From: Saccoglossus kowalevskii
Taxonomy: Eukaryota; Hemichordata; Enteropneusta; Harrimaniidae
Direction of reading: 5' to 3'
Length of the DNA stretch: 24,767 nucleotides
NCBI RefSeq assembly: GCF_000003605.2
Contig: NW_003111971.1
Coordinates: 79,855 to 104,621 of the forward strand
Shown here: positions 1-10,838 of the stretch, piece after piece
How positions within the stretch are numbered: position 1 is the stretch's first letter
Layout: each line of letters starts with the position of its first letter
The notes under the pieces: model-generated
What the model was told of the DNA's origin: nothing
What the model saw: only the letters and a program-made list of their open reading frames with translations
The model's database searches: none
Program-made: the position numbers and the translations under genes

Positions 1-574
1 ACCACAGTAAGCACACGATATATGGACCCCTGGTAGAGATAAAATTATGTCACGTGGTCCGGAGAGACCACTGCTTCACGTGTGGCAGCCTGACGTCTGC
101 ACAAGACAATTGTTAGTGATGCCGCGATTCTCTGTGAAGAAGTGTCATCTTAATTGACCTCGTACTCATAATATCTAGCACCTTTACAATATAAAGGCTA
201 GTAGTTTTCTATAAATAAAACTCTGGGTATTTTACTTATGAATTAGTTTTCCATCCTGTTCAATTAATCTTTAAATATAACATACTGTATAGAGTACCTC
301 AATGTCTCGTATATGTCAACTCATTTCTATTTCTTTATTGTGCTATTGTAACTGTTTTCGTGGAACGGAATTCATTGGAAATATAAACCAGGATCTTCAT
401 TGCAATGAAATTTGAAACACATAGCTTATATCCTGCGGCATTTGAAATGTCAAAATTGAAAGTCACGTACATTCATAGGTGTCACTGTAAAATCGTAAAG
501 ATGGAAATTCCGTTCTCTTTTAAGTAGTGGATCACGTGATCAAGTTTAGTGTGTCACGTGACACAATGGTGAGT
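1..574. other. Left flank, no gene seen
   Basis: No coding exon is recognisable here. The stretch has four CACGTG hexamers: at 51-56, at 77-82, and inside two perfect palindromes at 530-541 and 551-564. The rest is ordinary AT-rich sequence up to the TTAA that bounds the first family A element. Confidence 0.5.
530..564. promoter_or_regulatory. Pair of palindromic E-boxes
   Basis: Two perfect palindromes, GATCACGTGATC (530-541) and GTGTCACGTGACAC (551-564), each centre on CACGTG, with centres 22 bp apart. CACGTG is the canonical E-box bound by bHLH and bHLH-zipper dimers such as Myc/Max, USF and CLOCK/BMAL. Binding here is only inferred. The adjacent transposon begins at 575, so this could equally be part of an older repeat. 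Confidence 0.25.
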
Positions 575-738
575 TTAATGCGGGGGGTGTCACCTGAGCA
601 CGCGCGCGAGAATTGAGTCCCAAACGACGATAACAGCATACGCTAAAACGCAAAGGCTCATGGGTAGACGCTTGTTTGTAGACAATGACACGCTATGGTC
701 ATCTGACGCATGCGCAGGTGACGACTACCCCGCTTTAA
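575..738 (-). mobile_element. Family A MITE, copy 1 (TTAA-flanked)
   Basis: A 156-bp element (579-734) lies between direct TTAA repeats at 575-578 and 735-738. It has terminal inverted repeats of about 28 bp; the right end reads inward as AGCGGGG, then GTCGTCACCTGCGCATGCG. Its reverse complement matches two copies at 10679-10834 and 12388-12540 along their length. It has no transposase and is too short to encode one. TTAA target duplications are the mark of piggyBac-superfamily transposition. A strong GTGAGT donor-like string at its left edge is not attached to any credible exon. Confidence 0.8.
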
Positions 739-799
739 CACAGCCACTTATAGTATGCATGACCACGTTGAACCATGCAGTATCAGGTGCTAAAATCAG

Positions 800-801
<2 letters not shown>

Positions 802-885
<84 letters not shown>
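802..885. repeat. (AT)n microsatellite
   Basis: A perfect AT dinucleotide run of 84 bases (42 units) lies 64 bp right of the first family A element. The tyrosine-isoleucine reading frames across it are artefacts of the repeat. Long uninterrupted AT runs are length-unstable and can extrude cruciforms. Confidence 0.98.
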
Positions 886-894
<9 letters not shown>

Positions 895-2209
895 GTGATG
901 GTAAAACGTAATAGTTATACATGTCATGAATTATTCATTATAATAAAAAATGCTTGTAGTATCGTCTACATACTACATGACAAAGACTTCAGAAAATTAC
1001 AATATGATCGTACATGAATATTTTGATTATATACCCAACCATCGACCAACAATCCAAAGTGAAAATAGAAATTCATGGCATATTTGATCAAAAGATAAGT
1101 GAGGTAAAAGACTTTGATTGCAAAGGTCGTTTAATCCTGCTGAATCTACAGAAGAAACATGTTAGATTGTGTGCTCTTATTTAAATTAAAATGTAGAGTT
1201 ATAATAAAAAAGGGTCCTAACAAATTGAGTTATAATGCGCCGACTCTGTACAGTTATTGCTTTTGCAAGATTAATGTCAAGTGTCTTGATATCATAGTCG
1301 TTTAGACGAACTCCATACTGATACCAACTTCATGAATAAATATTGAAAACCAACATATGTAAAAAGTATAATATATTTTCACACAAATAAACTGCTGATG
1401 TTGTTATAAGAGACGTCAAACACAAAACCGAGTATATATTCATTTTTATAAGATTGTCTTTTTTTAATTAAATAAAACTAAGAAATAATAATAATACCTA
1501 CTATACAATGGTGTTTCTTCTGTACGTGATTTTAATAATTATTTTGGCGTCTATTTTGCGAATTGACTTTTACGCATTTGGCAAAATTGGTTCATTTGCG
1601 AAGCTCGCGCACATCCTTCCGCTTTTTACACTGTGCATGCCGCAGGTTATTGCATGCAATCCCCTAGTCTTCATTCCCTAAAGTCACTCTGCATCGGATG
1701 GAATTACATTCTCCGTTCATATAAGCTATTACCGCATGTCGTACCCGTGTTGGTTTCAATACATCAGCAATATAAAAAGGCATTTGGCGATTCTCGACGT
1801 GTATATTTCACGGTGCTAAACACCCATCCCTGGAGATGAGAAAACCGAGGATATATAGTCTACTTTCCTCCTTGATTGTAACAGCCGATAGCAAATCGTA
1901 TCCTGGGACAGCTCTTATACAGTTTGAATTATTTATCTATGAATTATAGTAGATTCAAAACATTAGATTGTACTCTTCCTCGTAAATATACGTAATAAAT
2001 ACGTAAATATATGGCTCTTGCACTCCATGCCGGCAAGGTGTTATAATCCCCTCGTGTTTGTGGGACGATTACTGCTCTTTCCGTCGAGTGTAAACCACTA
2101 TAATCGTGATGTACACGGGTAATAGCGAGCGAATAGCGGCTCCTGTCATTTGTCACAGCATTTCAGCAATACATCTTACACCTTTATATCTTGCTATAAA
2201 GGATTTGTA
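886..2209. other. Gene-free AT-rich stretch
   Basis: No supported gene. Two short open frames of 56 and 57 codons (starting at 1014 and 1508) were examined and rejected. The remainder is AT-rich, with an ATAATAATA run near 1486-1495. Confidence 0.5.
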
Positions 2210-2575
2210 CAAGTCCGTGCATATCAATTAGGTGATTTGCATAAAAAGCATTCGAATTTAGCATGTTCTTTGTCTGTATTCTGCTCTGTTCTGCAATTGC
2301 TTTCATAACTATATTGAAAATAGGTACATACTATTGTCTGTCAAGTTGAATGTATGATCATAATTTCTGATTAATCTATGCATAATTATTAGCTAAGTCG
2401 TACTATATATTATTGAATATTTAACGCTTGTTTGAAGCTATACTTTACATAACAATTAAGTACTGGATTGAAACTTGGTGCAAGCAGAATTTGTATGTAC
2501 ATAAATGTCTGATAATAGTTTAAAATAGTCTGTACATATTGATTAGCTAATTTGCATAATAAATATTTGTTTTTA
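2210..2575 (+). repeat. Degenerate tandem repeat, about 155-bp unit, locus 1
   Basis: Diverged units recur about every 155-160 bp. Landmarks are a box like ATTAGCTAATTTGCATAATA near 2218, 2372 and 2540, and a box like TTGAAACTTGGT near 2313 and 2467. The same two boxes occur in the same order at 6700-6990, so this is a dispersed or satellite-type family and not a local duplication. No coding capacity is seen. Unit boundaries are approximate because the copies are strongly diverged. Confidence 0.55.
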
Positions 2576-4899
2576 TGTGATGCGGCTGTGTGTTGGTTAT
2601 TCAGTAAACATCAATGATTACTGAATTCACCTTACATGGAAATTCTTTCTAGCATTTTCAGTATTTATTATTATCTCTGTGAGAGTAAATTACATTTCCA
2701 TGATTCACTGGGAAAGCAGAAAATGAAATAGACAAGGCAAACAACAATGAACTATTTAGTTGGAAGGTTATACAAAAAATCTCACGTCTTAGCTGTATAT
2801 GAATCTTCAAATAAAAAATCATTACCAGCACAATATTGCTAAATATATTCATGAACCTGGTAAAGGGAGCATAATCCAAAAAAACGGTTATTTCTATTGG
2901 CAACAATCATGAAAAGACATTTCAAACATGGAGAATGCATTATAATGAATTTGAAAAAGAAATCAGATGCATTATGAATATCACTTACTCATTTGTATGT
3001 AACATCATCTGAAAGTAATTGCTTCTATGATATATTCGGCAACCTAACACAGAACAAAGAAGCTCATAATTATCTTGTTCATATATGATCCCGCGGCAGA
3101 GCTATCATATTAATTCTAGATTTGCTATTTCAATAGTCTCAATGTGTTCTTTCTGTCGATGATTATACACAATATATGTATATTTCTAATAACTGCAAAT
3201 GATTACAATGTCGACTGTTACAAAACCATCGTTGTGAATTGCGTTTTAACGTCACGGGGATTATGAGAACCAATGTGATACCCGAAGGTTAAAGTTGAAT
3301 TAAACTACCCAGGTTCTTCGCTTCTGTCACTTTGGAAAATTGGACACCCAAAATGCATTAAATATAAAGTAAAGCCCGAATACGTGGACTCTGGGATATA
3401 AAGTTTGATCCCCAAAAATATTTCGAGGGAGAACTTTATATCTGAGAAGTCTTCTTGTTCGAAGGCTTTCCAAATTAACGAAGAAATTACATAAAAATGA
3501 GCAAAATGTGGAATTCGAATTTTTATGTGTAAAATATGTTGGAGGGTCAATATATGAAATGAATAATAATGTTCTATATTGTGGCTACGTCAGATATACC
3601 CGCTCAGCATTCCAAACTGTGGTTGTCAATCATTACCCGTTGAGAACACATAAATAGGATTCAACGATCTTAAGGATAGTGCCATTAAACCACGAACAGC
3701 AGGCTGTAGCGCACATAATTACAGACCTTGCTAATATCTGTATAAACTCTTTCAACTTGTACTATTAAATGGTTATTTTACATCCATAAACAACAGTAGT
3801 CTCTTCTTGGGTAAACTGCTCTATCGCAAAGATTGTTCCAGTCTTAGTCATCTATGTACAATAGTGAACAAGCCTCTGGAAAATGGCATCTTTATATAAA
3901 ACTGAATAAAGACTTGGGGGAATTGCAATGACTTTTGTTCACATTTCTTTTGCAGTAATGTAAATGCAGACTTGTTTTGAAATCCATTAGCGTCCCGTGA
4001 AGTGTGGTAATATTAGCAAAAAAGGCTACGTGTGATGTAGATGTCTAAGCTAAGGTGTCGTTACTCTCGAAATGATACTAAATTGTTCATATTACACCTA
4101 CTCTCGCTGTTGCTCGTAGTATCTACACTTTCTATGTTAATCTGTCAACAAAGCTGTTACTCGCACGTCTTTCACTTATAGCGCGTGGTTATGTAATTGG
4201 CAAACCAGGTGTCACCCTGGATTTTACCACGAGCTCTACACGCACCCAAGAAACTAATTACGGGCGCACGTGTCGTTGTATTTGATTGCATCAGCAACAT
4301 GTAGGATCATTCTAAGTTGATACACACAATCCGAAAATAAGTTATATGCTATTGAATTTGTACAGCATTATTTTGTTAATATACGTCAACAAGCTACCAA
4401 CCAGAAGAAACAATATGGCGGATATACCCCGGATTTTATAACGCGATATAGACAAAAAAAGTAACGTGGAATGAAAACATGCAAATTTCCCTAATAAATT
4501 GGCATTTCGATTCAACCTACTCAGGGAATAATCAAAGCAAAGATCCGAGAACGTGATGTACACAGCTGTGCTTCAAAAATAGGAGAATTGCGATTAAAAA
4601 TCATTTACCATTAATATATCCGGTTTGCGTATCTGCAATCTGCAATCAGCGCCCAATCTTGCCGCCGGGGATCAATATTCACAACTTAGCTGAGGCACAA
4701 GCATCTTAAAAGACGACGATTAATATGTTTACGTCTAAATAGCTTATTAAATAAGTGTTTGTTTATATTGTTATAAGGTTTTCAGGGTTAATATTCGAAG
4801 AGATTTATACAAAAGACTTCCGTCGCTGTGTTGTCATAGTCATTGGTGAACAGAACAATTTAGGTCATTTAGAACAATTTTGAACATTTGAAACATGAA
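2576..4899. other. Gene-free stretch
   Basis: No exon with credible splice sites or protein similarity is visible. An 81-codon minus-strand frame at 3305-3550 resembles nothing I recognise. A perfect 11-bp inverted repeat (GATATAAAGTT at 3395-3405, its complement at 3432-3442) is the only structure of note. The region is AT-rich and otherwise featureless to me. Confidence 0.45.
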
Positions 4900-5570
4900 T
4901 GATTTATTTAAATACTAGTAACAATATCTACCAAAACCAGGTGTGTAATGTAATAAGTGATATGATGCTTAAGAGTCCCCAGGTCATGTTACAATAATAA
5001 AACATACAAATGTTGCAACCATTACCAATTAATAACATATCGATTTTAGACAATGTAAACATGATGCATACTACCGGAACAACATCGAATAATAACATTA
5101 CAAGATTAAAACAGTGTAAAACGATCAATTAATGACGCGTGATATATTGAGAAGAAGTAAAATGATCAAAAAAGACATAATACTCTGTAAATTATGTAAA
5201 CATGCTCAAATAATAACACAGCTCAGACCAAATAATGTTGAAACCGCGAACAAATAACCGACACAACGATAAAATAATGAAAAATAGACTAAATAGTGAT
5301 AAAATGACTTGGTTGAACATGATGATGCAGTAGAGTTTAAAATGTGAAGCTATGGCCAAGTAATTACATAGACATGTGAAATGAGTATAATATAAGATAA
5401 AAATGGGAAATAATGACATAATATTAGTGAAAGAATAGAAGATCTTCCAAATAATGAAATATAATGCTGTAATGATGAAATAAAAGTATGAATATGATGA
5501 TTAAGTCATTAAATAAATAAATTAATAAATTAAGTCACATTAATGAAAAAAATGATAATTTAAATATATG
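4900..5570. repeat. Cryptically simple AT-rich region
   Basis: About 670 bases are enriched in variants of ATAATGA, AATAATAA and GATAAAAT on the + strand, spaced irregularly every 15-25 bases, with few C or G. It looks like a decayed microsatellite or minisatellite. Hydrophobic minus-strand frames at 4928-5128 and 5192-5419 come from this A-rich bias and are not genes. Confidence 0.5.
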
Positions 5571-6699
5571 AACATGTCCATGTAATGTGTAACACACAGA
5601 GAGTATTTTGTGGATACAAATATTTATACATGTAGTATGAACCTATTACATAACTGTTAAAGTAGCAAAACATATTCAGACATTGGTCGATTAAAAAGTG
5701 AAATCACACGGAAACGCAACAAGACTATGTTAGGGATTTGTCTTCATTAATGCAAAAAATCACCAGCTGTAACGCAGTCGCTGATTGGATGTATTTAATA
5801 CGGATTTGTCCTGTGGTGTTTTCTATACTCACAAAATGTGTTATTTGCAGCACGTTCTTATAACGTTCAAATCAAAAAAACTGACAACACGATAGTTTAT
5901 TATGCACTTCCAATGTGCTCTCTCAAGAAAAATGTATTGTAAGACAGTACTGTTGTAATATAAACAAATCTCTCAGTCAAACCTTCAGTTTACAATGTAG
6001 AGAACACAGCCTCCATGTTGTGTGTATTACCCATCATGTAGCTTCATTCTTAAATGTAGGGGCGGTACAAACAAAATTGATGTGTTTCCAATACGTTTGT
6101 TTGGAATACGTCTAATTGGGTCTTGGGAATTATCACTTTGTGTAGCCAGAAATATCGAGATCTACCATTTTAATTTGGTGTGGTTGGAATATGTTTTAAA
6201 TACATAAAATCATCCCAAAGTTAGAATTTTGCAACTGTTGAATATATAACCTATTCACCTTGGTAGTTACTGTGACATTTTCCGTATTGAAAGACGTGTT
6301 TAATTGTTTTTTTTAAATATACGTTATACGTTTTGACTTATTTAAACACGCGTGAGTCTGTGTGTTTTACAGTGTATAAATATGCTTATCAAACAGTCAT
6401 GACGATGTGACCTCTGAGATTCATCTCACTGACCTCCTGATGGTTCTGATATGTCAGACATGAGCTGGGTTAATTGTAGCATAAACTCGTGTCTGTGTAG
6501 TGTAGTGCTGTGCTGTGCCGCGTAAAATCACGATGTATAATTAAACCACTGAGACTATGAAACGTGAAATTAGTTAACATCTTCGGGAATGAGAATGTCT
6601 GTGTTGAAATAAATCATTATTCATATAGAGCGACTTGACTGCTATAATTAGTATAATTTAAACCCATATTTATTTCGTTTACTGGTAAATACTTATCTG
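5571..6699. other. Gene-free stretch
   Basis: No supported gene. Overlapping + strand frames at 5915-6207 lack recognisable motifs. A small GTGTAG/GTGCTGT-rich patch lies near 6490-6520. Confidence 0.45.
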
Positions 6700-6995
6700 C
6701 ATATTAAAATGCATATAGTAACCAGCTGATTTGATTATTAATTAACTACTTTAATGTTTTGTTGGTAATGATATTCTAGTAATAGTGTGTCTATGCTGGT
6801 TAAAACTTGGTACATGCATTCTATTTTTGTTGTTAAATATTACACACTACTTTTCAATCAATATGCATATGCTAACTAGCTAATTGGCATATTAATTGAC
6901 TACTTTCATGTTTTGTGAATATTCTAGCATTACTTTGCTCAAATAGATTAAAATTTGGTACATGCATACTGTTTTTGTAGTTACATGCCAGATAT
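6700..6995 (+). repeat. Degenerate tandem repeat, about 150-bp unit, locus 2
   Basis: Two diverged units lie in tandem. The box starting GCATAT and ending TTAATTRACTACTTT recurs near 6710 and 6863, and the box TTAAAAYTTGGTACATGCAT recurs near 6800 and 6950. Both boxes are shared with the repeat at 2210-2575, in the same orientation. Identity between the two units here is visibly higher than between loci. The family is unnamed; I cannot assign it to a known satellite or SINE. Confidence 0.65.
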
Positions 6996-8376
6996 GTGTT
7001 TGACATCAACCTGTTCACTTTAAAGATATATAATAATGATCAAACATTGTATAAAGTAGTGTGGTACTCATTAGTTTTTCATATATATGCATATTTAAGC
7101 TTTTATAGCAGTGACAATATTTTGTATCATAATCAGACAACATGTAATTGTTCCAGCATCAGTTGACATTGTGTAGACTTGTTTTTTGGTTCAATGTTAT
7201 TCTTTTTTTTTTTATGAAAACGCTGAAATAATATGAATAAAACGTCATTTTATCAACGGTTTACATATATACCACAATGAAAACACAATTCCTTAATAAA
7301 AAAAACACTAAAAATATTATCATATCAAAAATGTTAATATATTGAGGTAAATCTTTGTCACAGAAAACAATAGTAAAATGCCCTACAACAAACAAAACAA
7401 GCTATTTTCAATCCATTGTTTACATCGATTTTTTTCTGAATCGAGTACGGTAACCCCATAGCTTATTTCATTTTCTGTATCTTATATATATTAAAAATAT
7501 AAACATGAGGAAAATGACAATGTTTTTTACTCTCATGTAGCGTTCTATCGTAAATATGTGATGTCATCATTTGAAACTTGGCAGCAAGCAGAGCGCTTAT
7601 TGTCATCCAGTCACTTTAACCCTCATAACGGCTTACGTTCTGATTTAACACAATTTAGTTTATCATATGTATAAGCTAGGAAATATATTTACGGGATTTT
7701 ACGGGTGGAATTATCTGCAACGAAATACAAGACAGCTTAAAGAATGAAACCCAGGCTAGACTAATCCTTGATTTGCATGACTACGAGCTAGATGCTATCT
7801 ACATTAAGACCAAACATAAACAAAATCAAGTTCTACCATCGCTCTGTTTCACTTATTCAATATATACAAGCTGCACATTAACATGTGTACTTACATTTTT
7901 AATACTTTATAATGGGATCCTAAAATTCACTAACTATTGCCTGATTTCTCACCTTAAATTGTACAAACATAAAAATGTCTAATAAACAAAGGGCAACACA
8001 TTAGAGATAAACCCGTCTCAAAAACATAATAAAATGATAAATATCACAGTAATACATTGGCAGAAAGGTAAAGAGAGTATTGTACTTTAAATATATATTT
8101 ATTTTGTTATTTATTTTACATTATTTGTGCATTTAGGAGATGCAGAATAAGATTATCGTGTTTATTGTGAATCAATTACTTCTACGTGTTTTGTTTTATT
8201 ACTGGGCACTGATTATAATCCCTATATGATACAGATTATAATAGTGTATGTAGGTTGTACAAGTAAGATATTTCAGGGGTTGTTACATGGCTGCTGGCTT
8301 GGAGGGAACTGAGGGACACTTTGTGTGTCTTTGGCTGAAAGCAAATAAACTTTGTAAGTGCTTGTTGATTGCAATT
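6996..8376. other. Gene-free stretch
   Basis: AT-rich sequence with homopolymer runs (T-run near 7203) and no exon I can support. The reading frame at 7773-7982 has no recognised motif. Confidence 0.45.
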
Positions 8377-8519
8377 ACAGTCACTTCGTACCAAAAAATC
8401 TTCGCCCCCAGGCTCTTCGCATCACAGTGTAACTTCGCACCACGTGGTTGCTACGGACAAAGTGAAGGTGTGGTACGAAATGACTGTATGATGGCACGAA
8501 GAGACAATGTGGTGTGAAG
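8377..8519. repeat. Foldback cluster of CTTCGCACCA-type 10-mers
   Basis: Variants of CTTCGCACCA occur on the + strand at 8384-8393, 8400-8409, 8415-8424 and 8433-8442. Their reverse complements then occur at 8471-8480, 8492-8501 and 8510-8519. The outermost pair extends to a 17-bp inverted repeat with one mismatch (8377-8393 against 8471-8487, ACAGTCACTTCGTACCA). This makes a compact imperfect hairpin of about 140 bp, likely a foldback repeat. A 76-codon frame running through it is not a gene. Confidence 0.6.
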
Positions 8520-8844
8520 CGATCAGCTTGAATGTATATTTTTTGCAGACATGAACACTACATGGTGTATACATTAATTAATAATACATATAATTAACGA
8601 TACATCAAGTACAGTAACTACAGTTACTGAAAAGTGTTCATCGAACCTACATGAAAAATGTATGTAGACTTGAAGTATACATGAACCATATATTACATGT
8701 ACACACAAGTACCAGTTCCTCCTCTCCCTTTTCTCATGCAAACTCTACAATATAATTTATAACATTCCTCTAATATGTTTATAATGTCTACTTTAAACAT
8801 GCAAGTTGGTGACTCTAAACAAGATTCCCATATTTCAGAAATCC

Positions 8845-9098
8845 ACCCAATTTGTAAGTCAGACTTTATAATAACAGTATACCGAACTTCACGTACGGGC
8901 ATCATATATAACGTCCACATTTAGTAACTTGGACTGTAATTAACAGTTAGCCTAACTTCGAGTTACGGGCAACATAGTTTTTTGTTTGTTTAACGTTCAA
9001 ATTTAGTAACTCGAATTTTAATTATCAGTTAGCCGAACTTCGAATTACGGGAAATATGCAACGTTAAACGAAACAACAACCCGTTACTCAAAGTTCGG
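8845..9098 (+). repeat. Foldback array C, left arm
   Basis: Three diverged direct units carry the boxes TAACRGT, AACTTCGAGTTACGGGCA and AACGTTCAAATTTAGTAACT. The second box begins near 8886, 8954 and 9038. Reverse-complement copies of the same boxes lie at 9399-9500, on the other side of a family B element, so the arms form a large inverted repeat. No coding capacity. Confidence 0.65.
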
Positions 9099-9398
9099 TT
9101 AAGGGCGGTGTTTGCGCTGCGCATGTGCAACATTTGTGTTGATAAAAAATGATTTTCCCACAATCCAATGCGCTCTTCTAATGGAAATCTCAAGCATGAG
9201 GTTTGACGTTGGCGCGACTTGCACTAATTACCGTCGATGACTCCTTCGATACCTTCCAATTACCTACAAAATATCTAATTAAATCTCGGTAACGTCTCAG
9301 TTTGTACTCGTTGATTTGTACAACAGTCAAAGTCTCCATCTTTGTTTATATGAGACCCATATATCTCGCGCATGGTAGGCGCGACAACTGTTATTTAA
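9099..9398 (+). mobile_element. Family B MITE, copy 1 (TTAA-flanked, nested)
   Basis: A 292-bp element (9103-9394) lies between TTAA at 9099-9102 and 9395-9398. The left end reads GGGCGGTG, then GCGCTGCGCAT; the right end is a worn copy of the inverted version. The interior matches copy 2 (21958-22247) along its length, for example AATGCGCTCTTCTAATGG and GTAACGTCTCAGTTTGTACT. It interrupts the foldback array C, so it inserted after that array formed. It is non-autonomous and of piggyBac type by its TTAA sites. Confidence 0.8.
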
Positions 9399-9610
9399 AG
9401 GTCGAGTTACTAAATGTAGACGTTCAAGAAAAACAAAAATATATGCTGCTCGTAACTCGAAGTTCTATTGACTGCTAATCGAACATCGAGTTACAATTTG
9501 AACGTGGTTTCGCAAACTTGGGCGTGTTTTTTTAATATATCCGCGTGGTCGTTTTTGTAATTCAGTATTTTCGTAACCCGATGTTCGTAACACGATGACC
9601 GTAACTCGAA
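9399..9610 (-). repeat. Foldback array C, right arm
   Basis: It carries reverse-complement copies of the left-arm boxes, for example CGTAACTCGAAGTTC near 9454 and GAGTTACAATTTGAACG near 9490. A short tandem run of CGTAACMCGATG-like 12-mers follows at about 9570-9610. Together with 8845-9098 it brackets the nested family B element. Confidence 0.6.
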
Positions 9611-10514
9611 CAACTCAACATCTCATCCTAAACAATACTGCAACGTCGTGTGAACGAAATGTGCGTACATGATTTCGTTATGGTAATTTATGCATAAATC
9701 TTCATTAATAGCATACATGTAAACATCAACTCATCAAAATAATTTGCATATAATGTGTATATGAAGTATGTTTAACCTACTTTGTAGGTAAGATCATTCT
9801 GGTTTGTTCAAACCTTACACTTGCATACTGTGCATGTGGTTGGGTACCTGATACTATCTGTGTTTGTTTTCTATAATTAACTATTTTCAGTTTGGTTTAT
9901 TTTATATTCCAACAACAGACTAATAAATTGAATCACGTCGGCGCTTACAAACGTGTTTCGACCCCTTCCCCGCCGTAGTGATGTTACATCCTACAGGCTG
10001 TCATATCGATCGTAGTTTAGTTCTCACATGTACACGTTTCGAAGAAGATTAAACACTTGTCGAAATTGTCGCGCTCTCTATAATCTGTGATTTGAATAAG
10101 TGACCTTTATCAACGATGCTATAGTTTTTATATCAAGTTTACGTCTGTGTCTTTGTCTCAGTCATGCATTGGGTGAATTGGACTTCACAAGTAAAGTGCA
10201 ATCTTACATTTTAGAGTATTCTACAAAATATTGTTTTAATATTATGACCAAATTAGGCAAGCTTGTCAGTTTCCTTGGGTATTATAGTACGTCCTGGCAG
10301 TAATTTGTACAGTGCGCAAAAAACACACATCTCAAATGCATCTAACCTTCGTTAATTCATTTTTTTCAGAAATCATGTGGTAGAGCAGATTAGACTCAAA
10401 TTTGTTAATCTAAAGCCGAATTAAATATATCTTGCTGTCAGCATATTGTCAAGGTCATGAGCTTTCATGGCTTTCATCCCTTCTTACCACGTCTATGTTT
10501 GATCCCTTCTACAG
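9611..10514. other. Upstream flank or intron of the ankyrin gene
   Basis: The first visible exon at 10515 has a splice acceptor and no start codon, so this stretch should be intron or hold missed 5' exons. I searched for a donor-terminated open frame with ankyrin-like residues and found none. A less AT-rich patch at 9930-10080 has no assignable function. Confidence 0.4.
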
Positions 10515-10647
10515 ACCGGCCTCGCTTATGCTGCAAGCAGTGGTTTTCTCCCGGTTCTCAGGCTTTTAGAAAATATGCAAGAACTGATCGACGTCAACCA
10601 GGCCGATAACGAAGGCACAACCCCGCTAATGTTTGCAGCACAGGCAG
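10515..10647 (+). CDS. ANKRD33-like ankyrin protein, first visible exon
   Basis: The acceptor CCCTTCTACAG precedes 10515, and the donor GTGAGC follows at 10648. The exon is 133 nt, starts in phase 0 and ends in phase 1. It encodes residues 1-45: an ankyrin repeat starting TGLAYAASSG, then DVNQADNEGTTPLMFAAQAG, with the TPL and A-A--G signatures of the next repeat. The wording TGL, DVN-QDNEG-TAL, AAQAGH is the part I recognise from ANKRD33B. It has no initiator ATG, so it is internal and 5' exons are missing. A TTAA-flanked family A element begins 31 bp after its end. The glycine codon is completed in the next exon. Confidence 0.85.
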
Positions 10648-10674
10648 GTGAGCTATGTTGGTCGTACCACTCAG

Positions 10675-10838
10675 TTAATGCGGGGGAAGTCGTCAACTGC
10701 GCATGCGTCATATGGCCATAGCGTGTCATTGTTTGCAAACAAGCGTCTCCTCATGAACCTTAGCGTTTTAGCGTGTGTTGTTATTGTCGCTTGGGACTCA
10801 ATTCCCGCGCGTGCGCAGGTGGCGATCCTCCCGCTTAA
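10675..10838 (+). mobile_element. Family A MITE, copy 2 (TTAA-flanked)
   Basis: The 156-bp element 10679-10834 lies between TTAA at 10675-10678 and 10835-10838. Its ends read TGCGGGG and CCCGCT, with CTGCGCATGCG on the left and GCGTGCGCAG on the right as inner terminal repeat. It is the same length as copy 1 and in opposite orientation. It sits just inside intron 1. The 70-78 codon open frames crossing it on both strands are artefacts of the element. Confidence 0.85.

Noticed and set aside
660-1017. Two open frames rich in Ile-Tyr dipeptides
   Set aside because: They run through the (AT)n microsatellite; the first also starts inside a family A element.
1014-1184. A 56-codon frame starting at 1014
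   Set aside because: It is lysine-rich and open, but there is no recognisable domain, no promoter or splice context, and the length is expected by chance in AT-rich DNA.
1508-1681. A 57-codon frame with a hydrophobic N-terminus like a signal anchor
   Set aside because: The hydrophobic start (MVFLLYVILIIILASIL) is suggestive, but no family motif follows and no good donor site supports a first exon. T-rich DNA gives such frames by chance.
3305-3550. An 81-codon minus-strand frame
   Set aside because: No motif, no splice sites and no neighbours to support it.
8287-8517. A 76-codon + strand frame starting MAAGLEG
   Set aside because: Most of it crosses the CTTCGCACCA foldback cluster.
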